This document shows positions 7,155 to 14,235 of a stretch of 21,894 bases of DNA, one piece after another. The DNA comes from Bacteroidota bacterium (GTDB taxonomy: Bacteria > Bacteroidota > Bacteroidia > Chitinophagales > Chitinophagaceae), in the NCBI GenBank assembly GCA_023409975.1, contig JAEYQO010000032.1, forward strand, positions 1-21,894. Reading direction: 5' to 3'. The notes below the pieces were generated by a model. That model was not told the DNA's origin. It did no database searches and was given only the letters and a program-made list of their open reading frames with translations. The position numbers and the translations under genes were made by a program. Position 1 is the first letter of the stretch. Every line of letters starts with the position of its first letter.

Positions 7155-8036
7155 ATGTCGGGACAACTCAAAGAAGTAAGGAACCGGATCAAATCCGTCA
7201 CTTCTACCCAGCAGATTACTAAGGCCATGAAAATGGTGAGTGCCGCTAAACTGCGCCGTGCGCAGGACGCTATTCTCCAGATGAGGCCCTATGCTCAAAA
7301 GCTTCAGGAAATGCTGAGTAATATCGTAAGCAGCGCCTCTGCCGAAATGGAACTTCCATTGGCTGAAGAACGCCCCGCAGAACGCATCCTGATCATTTCT
7401 ATTACCAGTGACCGTGGGCTTGCAGGTGCCTATAACACCAATATCATTAAACTTACCCGCGACCTTGTAAACAATAAATACGCAGCACAGAAGGCCAATG
7501 GCAATGTTACGATTCTGCCACTAGGTAAAAAGGGCTATGAATATTTCACTCGCTATGGCTATAAGGTAGTTGACCAGTTCTGGACCATGTTCGCCGATCT
7601 GAGCTTTGAAAATGTGCGCCAGGCCGCAGTTTATGCTCAGGAAGCTTTCCTGAATAAGGAATACGACCGCGTTGAAATCGTCTACAGCCAGTTCAGAAAC
7701 GCCGCTACACAAAAATTTGTTGTTGAACCTTACCTGCCGATTCCCCGAATCACCCAGACGGAAACCACACGTCAGGCAGATTTTATTTTCGAGCCTACCC
7801 GTGAGGTCCTGCTGCTGGAACTGATGCCTAAGATCCTTAATACACAGGTTTTTAAAGCTGTACTGGATGCGAACGCATCTGAACATGGGGCACGGATGAC
7901 TGCAATGGATAAAGCCAGTGAAAACGCCAACGAGCTACTACGTTCACTCAAGATCAGCTACAACCGTGCACGCCAGGCCGCTATCACTACGGAACTTACC
8001 GAAATTGTGAGTGGTGCCGCCGCCCTCCAGGGGTAA
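7155..8036 (+). CDS. atpG: ATP synthase F1 gamma subunit
   Basis: The gamma subunit is the central rotating shaft of F1Fo ATP synthase and couples proton flow through Fo to ATP formation in the alpha/beta hexamer at the inner membrane. The protein has 293 residues. The N-terminal helix (VRNRIKSVTSTQQITKAMKM, then VSAAKLRRAQ) and the C-terminal helix (ASEHGARMTAMDKASENA, then ITTELTEIVSGAAAL) are the conserved coiled-coil halves; the middle is the Rossmann-like domain with SDRGLAGAYN. The frame is open upstream to at least 7020, but the family begins at MSGQLKEVRNRI and a -7 box lies inside that extension, so the ATG at 7155 is chosen. The other atp genes are not beside it: pyk lies upstream and an unrelated gene downstream, with a terminator directly after atpG. 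Confidence 0.97.
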   Translation: MSGQLKEVRNRIKSVTSTQQITKAMKMVSAAKLRRAQDAILQMRPYAQKLQEMLSNIVSSASAEMELPLAEERPAERILIISITSDRGLAGAYNTNIIKLTRDLVNNKYAAQKANGNVTILPLGKKGYEYFTRYGYKVVDQFWTMFADLSFENVRQAAVYAQEAFLNKEYDRVEIVYSQFRNAATQKFVVEPYLPIPRITQTETTRQADFIFEPTREVLLLELMPKILNTQVFKAVLDANASEHGARMTAMDKASENANELLRSLKISYNRARQAAITTELTEIVSGAAALQG

Positions 8037-8055
8037 TTAATACTTCTAAACTTCA

Positions 8056-8085
8056 AAAGCCGCTGCAGAACAGCGGCTTTTTTTT
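8056..8085 (+). terminator. Intrinsic terminator after atpG
   Basis: A perfect 10-bp stem, AAAGCCGCTG (8056-8065) with CAGCGGCTTT (8071-8080), has a 5-base loop and a run of eight T's. It starts 20 bases after the atpG stop. Confidence 0.93.
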
Positions 8086-8107
8086 ATTTTTATTCAAAAT
8101 ACAATTA

Positions 8108-9961
8108 ATGCGCAAAGCCTTATTCGCCTCCGGATTACTGCTCTGTTTCTCTTTAAACGCGGACGCACAGCAGGCTAATGTCAATTCCTTCACTGCTCCG
8201 CTGGCTGGTACAGTGATACTTTCAGAGGTTGAAGACAAATATCACGCACAGGTGGTGTCCCTGGAAGCGCCTTCTCCGGATGGCAACCTGGACAAAATGA
8301 AACTTCGCGCTGTTAAACAGGCTTCGGCCGCACGTTTTCCCAGAAAAGCCAGCTCAGCGCATCAGAAGACAACGCTTGCTCCCCCGCCGGTCTTAACCGG
8401 ACATTACGTTGCCGACAGTTTGCCGGGCATTCCGCCAGACAATTATCTTGCGGTCTCAAAAGGTAATAAGTCTGTTTCGGTCGTAAACAGCACCATCGCC
8501 ATCCACGACGCCCAGAATGGCACCATGCTTAACCGGAAGGGACTGAAACAATTCTCCAGCTCGGTCGCTCTGAATAAAATCACCGACAGACGATACGATC
8601 CGAAAATCATCTATGATCCGAATGAAGATAAATTTATCTGCGTCATGCTCAACAGTACCGACGCTGACAATTGGATTGTGGTGGGATTTTCACAATCAAA
8701 TGATCCACTCGGTGCGTGGAACTTCTATAAGTTCTATGGCGACTACCTGAGCGATACAACCTGGTTCGACTACCCCGCAATTGCCATCACGCAAAATGAA
8801 TTCTTTCTTACCGGTAATAAAATTCGCTTCAACGCTTCCTGGCAACTGGGATTCTCAGAAACAGTGATCTATCAGATCAATAAACACCAGGGCTACAGTG
8901 GTGCCAGTAATCTTAATTACACCACCTGGGAAAAAACATCACACAATGGCACGAGAATCAGAAATCTCCACCCTGTAAAAGGTGGTGCAGCGGTCTATGG
9001 CCCGGAACAGTATTTCCTTTCTAACAGAAACTTTGACATTATCAACGATACCATTTTCCTGGTAAAGGTTCCTACCGAACAGTCCACCCCGGGGACACTC
9101 ACCGTCACACCGCTGATCTGCCCCATCGCCTATGGCGTCCCACCTTCCGGCAGGCAGCCAGACACCAGTGTCACGCTTTCTACCAATGACGCAAGAGTTC
9201 TTGGTGCATTCCGCGAGGGAAATGAGATCCACTTCGTCTCAACGACAATCGATACAAACAACGGGAACGCTGCAATCCTTCATGGAATGATTACTGATTT
9301 TGATACAAACCCCGTAATCACCGCAAATATTTTCAGTATAGACACGCTGGATTTTGGCTACCCGAACATCTCCTTCTCCGGAATCCATAACGGGAAAAAC
9401 ACTGCCATCATTTCTTTCAATTATACCGGACCCAATACCAATCCAGGCATGGGAGCTATTTTTTTCGACGGAACTCAGTACTCTGAAATGCTTGATGTAA
9501 AACAGGGTGTCAACAGTATTTCCCAGCTTCCGGGTAAGGATCAGCGCTGGGGCGATTATATGGGGTCGCAACCAGACTGGAATCACATTGGCGCAGTATG
9601 GATTGAAGGTATATTCGGACGAGCTGACGAAGATTACGGAAACTATATCGCCAGACTTCGTTCTCCCTATGCGACAGCAGTTTCCGATTTAGCATCCAGA
9701 AAACTTTCGGTTACTGCCTATCCCAATCCTGCCTTCACCTATATAAGTCTGGAATTCAGTCTTGAAGATGACAAGTCTCTAAATTTTAAAATCTTTGATC
9801 TGCAGGGTCGGCTGGTAGACCATCTCACTTCCCACTATTGTAAAAAGGGACATAACCGACTCCGTTTCAACACGGAACCCCTGGTTCCCGGAACCTACTT
9901 CATCAAGGCGGTCGACGAACAGGGGCAGCTCGCCTGCAGCCTTAGATTTGTAAAACACTAG
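8108..9961 (+). CDS. Secreted protein with T9SS type A sorting domain, function unknown
   Basis: The 617-residue protein has a signal peptide (charged MRKA, hydrophobic ASGLLLCFSL, likely cleavage after ADA at residue 20). Residues 533-617 form a type IX secretion C-terminal domain: YPNPAFTYISLEF, then KIFDLQGRLV, then VPGTYFIKAV and a basic end. It should therefore cross the outer membrane by T9SS and end up surface-attached or released. The middle (about 90-520) is rich in Asn, Asp and aromatic residues. It has segments such as RYDPKIIYDPNEDKFICVML and WFDYPAIAIT, which resemble beta-propeller or sialidase-like blades seen in large secreted proteins; no catalytic set is recognisable. It follows the atpG terminator closely, so it needs its own start of transcription, though no good promoter is visible. 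It ends 26 bases before the permease gene. Confidence 0.85.
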   Translation: MRKALFASGLLLCFSLNADAQQANVNSFTAPLAGTVILSEVEDKYHAQVVSLEAPSPDGNLDKMKLRAVKQASAARFPRKASSAHQKTTLAPPPVLTGHYVADSLPGIPPDNYLAVSKGNKSVSVVNSTIAIHDAQNGTMLNRKGLKQFSSSVALNKITDRRYDPKIIYDPNEDKFICVMLNSTDADNWIVVGFSQSNDPLGAWNFYKFYGDYLSDTTWFDYPAIAITQNEFFLTGNKIRFNASWQLGFSETVIYQINKHQGYSGASNLNYTTWEKTSHNGTRIRNLHPVKGGAAVYGPEQYFLSNRNFDIINDTIFLVKVPTEQSTPGTLTVTPLICPIAYGVPPSGRQPDTSVTLSTNDARVLGAFREGNEIHFVSTTIDTNNGNAAILHGMITDFDTNPVITANIFSIDTLDFGYPNISFSGIHNGKNTAIISFNYTGPNTNPGMGAIFFDGTQYSEMLDVKQGVNSISQLPGKDQRWGDYMGSQPDWNHIGAVWIEGIFGRADEDYGNYIARLRSPYATAVSDLASRKLSVTAYPNPAFTYISLEFSLEDDKSLNFKIFDLQGRLVDHLTSHYCKKGHNRLRFNTEPLVPGTYFIKAVDEQGQLACSLRFVKH

Positions 9962-9979
9962 TCGAGGCTCGTAACTTTA
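9947..9979 (+). promoter_or_regulatory. Possible promoter of the permease gene
   Basis: TTTG (9947-9950) and TAACTTTA (9972-9979) are 21 bases apart, close to the TTTG-N19-TAnnTTTG pattern, with one mismatch in the -7 box. The upstream box is inside the end of the preceding gene, and transcription would begin almost at the ATG (9988), giving a very short leader. Confidence 0.4.
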
Positions 9980-9987
9980 CGCCGCTG

Positions 9988-11226
9988 ATGCAGATTAGTT
10001 TCTACCTGACGCTGGCCTTTCGCGCGCTCCTCAACAATAAGCTGCGTTCAACGTTGACCATTTCTATTATTGCCCTGGGTCTTTGGGCACTGATAGGGAT
10101 TCTTACTTGTATTGAAGTCCTTAAGGAGAATGTCAATAATAATTTCAGCTCCATGGGAGCCAATTCATTCCAAATAACGAATGATATGGTCGTAAAGAAG
10201 AGAAGAAGGGGAGACAATACCAGAGTTGCTGAACCTAAACCGATCAGTTACGATGAGGCTCTGAGATTTAAGAAACAGTTTAATTTCCCCTCCAGAGTCG
10301 GTATTTCTATGAGCGGTTCTATGGTCGCCGCAGTCGCACACGGTAGCGAAAAAACAAACCCAAACGTAAGGGTGATGGGCGTAGATGAGTCTTATCTGAC
10401 GCTCACGGACACGCGTTTACTGGCGGGACGGAACTTCACCACTTCTGAACTTTACTCCGGGAGTTACGTCTGTATCCTTGGGAATGGTGTGGCTACCAAA
10501 CTATTCAAAAAGGATTTCCATAAGGCCATCGGGAAAACTGTCTCTGTTGGTGAACTGAAGTATACAGTTATCGGCATCTCCGACAGCAAAGGTGGCAGTA
10601 TGATTATGAATGCAGATAATCTGGTGATGATTCCTATAGCAAATGCAAGAAGGTCAGCCACAGCAAACACCAACTTCGTAATCAGCGTTATGGTCGATGA
10701 TGTGAACCAGCGAAACCTGGCTGCAGAAGAGGCTGAAGGTGTCTTCCGCCAAATTCGACGGGTCCCTATCGGAACTGAAAACAACTTTTCCGTTGAACAA
10801 AATGACGGCCTTGCAAAGTCACTTCTTGAAATAGTTCAATATATCGGATGGGCTGCACTCGTCATCGGAATCATCACGCTCCTTGGTTCCGTCATTGGCC
10901 TGATGAATATCATGCTGGTCTCAGTGGCAGAAAGAACTCGTGAAATAGGCATATCTAAAGCACTTGGAGCTCGCTCGTCAACAATCAAACAACAGTTTCT
11001 CACAGAATCCATCCTCATCAGCCTGTTTGGGGGAGGCATTGGTATTGTGATCGGACTCTTAACGGGAAACCTACTGGGATTCTTTTTTGATACTGGATTC
11101 ATCATTCCCTGGCTATGGATCGGTGTTGGAGTAACCCTGTGTGCAATCGTCGGAATTATCTCCGGAATCTATCCCGCTATGAAAGCAGCGAGACTCGACC
11201 CGATCGTAGCGCTCCGCCATGAATAA
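9988..11226 (+). CDS. ABC transporter permease, MacB/FtsX family
   Basis: The 412-residue inner-membrane protein has one N-terminal transmembrane helix (about 21-43), a large periplasmic MacB-like core domain (about 45-280) and three C-terminal helices (about 286-312, 341-366, 375-400). The FtsX-domain signature ERTREIGISKALGA lies at about 315-328, and the C-terminal AARLDPIVALRHE is typical of MacB-type permeases. In the family such permeases pair with a LolD/MacB-type ATPase to extract or export lipoproteins, peptides or drugs by mechanical coupling. No ATPase or membrane-fusion gene is in the window, so the partner must be encoded elsewhere. A basic patch (KKRRRGD, about 70-76) sits early in the periplasmic domain. 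The rsgA start is 35 bases downstream, so co-transcription is plausible. Confidence 0.92.
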   Translation: MQISFYLTLAFRALLNNKLRSTLTISIIALGLWALIGILTCIEVLKENVNNNFSSMGANSFQITNDMVVKKRRRGDNTRVAEPKPISYDEALRFKKQFNFPSRVGISMSGSMVAAVAHGSEKTNPNVRVMGVDESYLTLTDTRLLAGRNFTTSELYSGSYVCILGNGVATKLFKKDFHKAIGKTVSVGELKYTVIGISDSKGGSMIMNADNLVMIPIANARRSATANTNFVISVMVDDVNQRNLAAEEAEGVFRQIRRVPIGTENNFSVEQNDGLAKSLLEIVQYIGWAALVIGIITLLGSVIGLMNIMLVSVAERTREIGISKALGARSSTIKQQFLTESILISLFGGGIGIVIGLLTGNLLGFFFDTGFIIPWLWIGVGVTLCAIVGIISGIYPAMKAARLDPIVALRHE

Positions 11227-11261
11227 CACCGTTCCGATCGCGGAATCCTTAAATTGCATCA

Positions 11262-12188
11262 GTGGAGGGAACAGTCTATAAGTCTACCGGCAGTTGGTAT
11301 ATCCTGAAAGATTCTTCAGGTACATTTCGAAATGCGCGTATCAAAGGAAAGCTCAAAATTGATGAAGAAATTTCTTCAACAAATCCGGTAGCTGTCGGCG
11401 ATGTAGTGCTTTTCGATAAGGAGGAGGGCGACCATGAACAGGGCATCATTACTCAGATAAGGGAAAGAAACAACTACATCATCCGGGTATCTCCACACAA
11501 CAAAAACCAGAAGCATATTGTAGCTGCCAACCTGGACCTTGCACTGGTTATCGCAACAATAAGGCAACCCCGCACCTCAATGGGCTTCATCGACCGGTTT
11601 CTGATCACTGCCGAAGCCTACCACATACCCGCCATTGTCGTCATAAACAAAATTGATGTTCTAAAAGAAAAAGATCAGGACACCCTGAGTCGCTGGCAGA
11701 ATATCTACCAGTCTGCAGGTTATCTGGTTTTTCCGGTCACCGCCTTTCAGCCGGATACTATCGTACCGCTCCGCGAAATGCTACAGGGAAAAAAAACCTT
11801 GTTCAGTGGTCATTCAGGTGTTGGGAAAAGCACGCTTATCAACAAGCTCATCCCTGGGATAGCGCTCAGAACGACTGAAGTCTCAGACTGGAGCGGCAAA
11901 GGGCAGCACACAACCACATTTGCCGAAATGTTCGATTTACCCGGAAGTGGAGCCATCATTGATACACCCGGGGTGAAAGAATTCGGTATCACCGGTCTGG
12001 AAAAGGAAGAACTCTCTCATTATTTTCCGGAAATGAAAAAACTGTTGCCGGAATGCAGGTTCAACAATTGCATGCACATCAATGAACCGGGATGCGCCGT
12101 CAAAGCTGCCGTGATTGATGGTCAGGTATCGGAAGAACGGTATATCAGCTATAGGGGTATACTGGACTCTATCGAAGAAAAATGGTAA
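11262..12188 (+). CDS. rsgA: Ribosome small subunit-dependent GTPase A
   Basis: RsgA is a GTPase that checks late assembly of the 30S subunit and releases other maturation factors. The 308-residue protein has an N-terminal OB-fold (about 1-70), then a circularly permuted GTPase domain in which NKID (129-132, G4) comes before GHSGVGKST (183-191, P-loop) and DTPG (234-237, G3). A C-terminal zinc site follows (C265, C270, H272, C278 in CRFNNCMHINEPGC). The start must be the GTG at 11262: an in-frame TAA lies at 11250-11252 and the family begins with an EGTVYKSTGSWY-like sequence. The use of GTG may lower translation. It follows the permease by 35 bases, and a DUF4286 gene follows it after 10 bases, suggesting one transcript. 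Confidence 0.96.
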   Translation: MEGTVYKSTGSWYILKDSSGTFRNARIKGKLKIDEEISSTNPVAVGDVVLFDKEEGDHEQGIITQIRERNNYIIRVSPHNKNQKHIVAANLDLALVIATIRQPRTSMGFIDRFLITAEAYHIPAIVVINKIDVLKEKDQDTLSRWQNIYQSAGYLVFPVTAFQPDTIVPLREMLQGKKTLFSGHSGVGKSTLINKLIPGIALRTTEVSDWSGKGQHTTTFAEMFDLPGSGAIIDTPGVKEFGITGLEKEELSHYFPEMKKLLPECRFNNCMHINEPGCAVKAAVIDGQVSEERYISYRGILDSIEEKW

Positions 12189-12198
12189 ATACACGGAC

Positions 12199-12522
12199 AT
12201 GATCATTTACAACGTAACAGTAAAAGTACTTCCGCAGATCGCTGAAGAATGGCTCAGATGGATGCATGAAGAACACATGCCGGAGCTGTTGGCCACCGGA
12301 CTCTTCACAGATTACAGGCTTTGCCGCCTGCTGGAACAGGACGAATCGGAAGGCATCACCTTTTCCGCTCAGTATTTCAGCCGGAATATGGAACAATATC
12401 AACGCTATCTCGCTGAATACGCACCGCTCATGCGGCAAAAGGGCTATGATCGCTTCGGAGATAAGTTCATAGCTTTCAGAACAGTTATGAAGGTGGAATT
12501 CTCCGGATCTGACCATTCCTGA
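12199..12522 (+). CDS. DUF4286 family protein
   Basis: A 107-residue soluble protein starting MIIYNVTVKVLPQIAEEWLRWM. The short beta strand, the WLRWMHEEHMPELLATG segment and the later TFSAQYF and YLAEYAPLMRQKG are typical of the small DUF4286 family of Bacteroidota, whose fold resembles ferredoxin-like (ABM-type) domains and whose function is unknown. The ATG at 12199 is chosen over an in-frame upstream ATG at 12115 because the latter would overlap rsgA by 74 bases and add non-family sequence. It is 10 bases after rsgA and probably translated from the same message. Confidence 0.85.
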   Translation: MIIYNVTVKVLPQIAEEWLRWMHEEHMPELLATGLFTDYRLCRLLEQDESEGITFSAQYFSRNMEQYQRYLAEYAPLMRQKGYDRFGDKFIAFRTVMKVEFSGSDHS

Positions 12523-12540
12523 ATCCCGAATTCAGGTTTC
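12518..12540 (+). terminator. Possible terminator hairpin at the end of the DUF4286 gene
   Basis: CCTGAAT (12518-12524) pairs with ATTCAGG (12530-12536) around a 5-base loop, and only three T's follow. The stem overlaps the stop codon. The short T tract makes it a weak candidate. Confidence 0.45.
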
Positions 12541-12632
12541 AATCTCCCGGAAATATCAGACTATTTCTGTGAATAACTTGTGGAAAGCTGCTACAGGCAA
12601 GCCTTTCAGCAGATGAATTTTTATTAGGAATG

Positions 12633-12663
12633 TTTGCAAGTGTGGTAAACCTGAGTATATTTG
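12633..12663 (+). promoter_or_regulatory. Consensus Bacteroidota promoter of the HU gene
   Basis: TTTG (12633-12636) and TATATTTG (12656-12663) are separated by exactly 19 bases, a complete match to TTTG-N19-TAnnTTTG recognised by the phylum's primary sigma factor. Transcription should start near 12670, giving a leader of about 36 bases that is A-rich and has no strong Shine-Dalgarno sequence, as is common for highly expressed genes of this phylum. Confidence 0.88.
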
Positions 12664-12705
12664 TTTCTACTGATTAATTATTCACAATAAAAACACACAC
12701 AGGCT

Positions 12706-12990
12706 ATGAACAAAGCTGAATTGATCGACAAGATCGCAAAAGACTCCGGCATTACTAAGACTCAGGCCAATGAGGCTCTGGATTCATTTACTAATGCTGT
12801 TGTTGCTTCTCTGAAGAAAGGAGATCGCGTTACGTTGGTTGGTTTCGGTACTTTCTCTGTATCTGAGCGTTCTGCCCGCAACGGACGTAACCCTCAAACC
12901 GGGGAAGTGATCAAGATCAAGGCTCGTAAAGTTCCAAAGTTCAAAGCAGGTAAAGAATTCTCTGCTAAGATCGGTGGTGGCAGAAAATAA
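12706..12990 (+). CDS. HU-family DNA-binding protein
   Basis: A 94-residue nucleoid protein that binds and bends DNA as a dimer. The N-terminal helices (MNKAELIDKIAKDSGITKTQ) are followed by the conserved VTLVGFGTFSV turn (about 43-53) and the DNA-embracing arm (ARNGRNPQTGEVIKI, about 57-71) with the proline that intercalates into DNA. A short basic tail (GGGRK) ends it. Its strong promoter, its terminator and bases that avoid rare codons agree with high expression. It resembles E. coli HupA/HupB more than IHF, because it lacks a long extension. Confidence 0.96.
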   Translation: MNKAELIDKIAKDSGITKTQANEALDSFTNAVVASLKKGDRVTLVGFGTFSVSERSARNGRNPQTGEVIKIKARKVPKFKAGKEFSAKIGGGRK

Positions 12991-13013
12991 TTTTCAGCAC
13001 TTTCAAGGAGAAG

Positions 13014-13040
13014 AAAGCAAGAACACGTTCTTGCTTTTTT
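13014..13040 (+). terminator. Intrinsic terminator after the HU gene
   Basis: A 10-bp stem, AAAGCAAGAA (13014-13023) with TTCTTGCTTT (13028-13037), has a 4-base loop and ends in six T's (13035-13040). It lies 23 bases after the HU stop and 27 bases before the bTHX start. Confidence 0.9.
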
Positions 13041-13066
13041 GTTTATTTTCGCAAAAATTTTCAACT

Positions 13067-13180
13067 ATGGGAAGAGGCGACAGACGCACAAAACGTGGCA
13101 AGATTACTATCGGTACATTTGGCAAACGCAGACCTGCCCGTAAGAATGCCGCAAAAGCAAAAGCTACAAAAAAGGACTAA
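13067..13180 (+). CDS. 30S ribosomal protein bTHX
   Basis: A 37-residue, very basic protein starting MGRGDRRTKRGKITIGTFGK and ending in an Ala/Lys-rich tail. This is the Thx (bTHX) pattern of Bacteroidota and Thermus: the peptide sits in a cavity at the top of the 30S head and stabilises the rRNA there. The frame is open further upstream to 12974, overlapping HU, but the family starts at MGRGD and a terminator lies in the extension. TATTTTCG (13044-13051) resembles a -7 box, so it may have its own promoter; otherwise it depends on read-through from HU. Confidence 0.88.
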   Translation: MGRGDRRTKRGKITIGTFGKRRPARKNAAKAKATKKD

Positions 13181-13189
13181 TACTCCACC

Positions 13190-13218
13190 GATAGGCCACC
13201 AATGGTGGCTTATCTTTT
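13190..13218 (+). terminator. Intrinsic terminator after bTHX
   Basis: An 11-bp stem including one G-U pair, GATAGGCCACC (13190-13200) with GGTGGCTTATC (13204-13214), has a 3-base loop and TTTT. It separates bTHX from the epimerase gene. Confidence 0.85.
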
Positions 13219-13236
13219 AGTAAAGAACACCAACAA

Positions 13237-14229
13237 ATGCATCAATTCCATCAGGAAGATATCTCTTCGAAAAATTTTCTCGTTACCGGAGGCGCAGGCT
13301 TCATTGGCTCTCATATTGTTTCCTATCTGCTTCACCACGGTGCCGGCAGGGTAAGGGTCCTGGACAATTACCTTACCGGTTTTAAAAAAAATATCGAACC
13401 TTTTCTCGATAATCCGGCTTTTGAACTGATAGAAGGCGATATCTGCGATTACAACACATGTATTGCCGCGTGTAAAGATATCGACTACGTAAGCCACCAG
13501 GCAGCATTGGGTTCCGTCCCCAGGTCCATCAAAGACCCCGTCACCAGCAACGAGGTAAACGTTTCAGGCTTCCTGAATATGATCACTGCTGCAAAGGATG
13601 CAGGTGTTAAGAGCTTCGTATACGCTTCCTCTTCTTCGGTCTACGGCGATGAGCCCAACCTGCCTAAGGTTGAAAAGAGGGTAGGTAATCCGTTGTCTCC
13701 TTATGCAGTTACCAAAAAGACTAATGAGCTGTATGCTGACGTGTTTGCCAAGCTCTATGGGTTGAAGGTGGTCGGTTTGAGGTACTTCAATGTATTCGGT
13801 CCCCGTCAGGATCCCGATGGTCCTTATGCAGCAGTCATCCCGTTATTTGTCAGCGGTATTCTCAAACGTTCTCCGGTTTATATCAACGGGGACGGTGAAC
13901 AAACCCGCGATTTCACCTTTGTAGAGAATGCAGTTCAGGCTAACGTAAGAGGTATGCTCGCAACGAATGAAGCCGCATTCGGAGAGGTTTATAATGTTGC
14001 AGTAGGTGAAAATTTTTCGGTTAACTTCCTGTTTGAAGCGATCCGTAATCTCCTGGAATCAGATCATGAAGCAACCTACCGGGAACCACGATCAGGCGAT
14101 ATACGTAATTCACTGGCAGACATTTCTAAGGCAAATCAGTTGCTCGGATATACGCCTACTCAGCGTTTCATGGATGGATTAGAGCAGACGGTATCCTACT
14201 TCAAAAAAATGTATGGTCAGCCTGTTTAG
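13237..14229 (+). CDS. UDP-N-acetylglucosamine 4-epimerase, WbpP-like SDR
   Basis: A 330-residue extended short-chain dehydrogenase/reductase. GGAGFIGS (18-25) binds NAD; YASSSSVYGD (about 129-138) and YAVTK (156-160) carry the catalytic Ser/Tyr/Lys set. HQAALGSVPRSIKDP (about 87-101) and RYFNVFGPRQDPDGPYAAVI (182-201) closely follow WbpP/WbgU enzymes, which interconvert UDP-GlcNAc and UDP-GalNAc or their uronic acids for O-antigen and capsule. The product is likely a nucleotide sugar for the glycosyltransferases further right. The gene has its own orientation: it is convergent with the response regulator gene, with only 6 bases between the two stops. Whether the substrate is the neutral sugar or the uronic acid cannot be read from the sequence. 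Confidence 0.88.
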   Translation: MHQFHQEDISSKNFLVTGGAGFIGSHIVSYLLHHGAGRVRVLDNYLTGFKKNIEPFLDNPAFELIEGDICDYNTCIAACKDIDYVSHQAALGSVPRSIKDPVTSNEVNVSGFLNMITAAKDAGVKSFVYASSSSVYGDEPNLPKVEKRVGNPLSPYAVTKKTNELYADVFAKLYGLKVVGLRYFNVFGPRQDPDGPYAAVIPLFVSGILKRSPVYINGDGEQTRDFTFVENAVQANVRGMLATNEAAFGEVYNVAVGENFSVNFLFEAIRNLLESDHEATYREPRSGDIRNSLADISKANQLLGYTPTQRFMDGLEQTVSYFKKMYGQPV

Positions 14230-14235
14230 TTTGAT

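Noticed and set aside
12115..12198. Longer start for the DUF4286 gene
   Set aside because: It would overlap rsgA by 74 bases and add sequence that does not fit the family; the ATG at 12199 gives the expected protein.
12974..13066. Longer start for bTHX overlapping the HU gene
   Set aside because: The added part is the translated terminator hairpin; the family starts at MGRGD.
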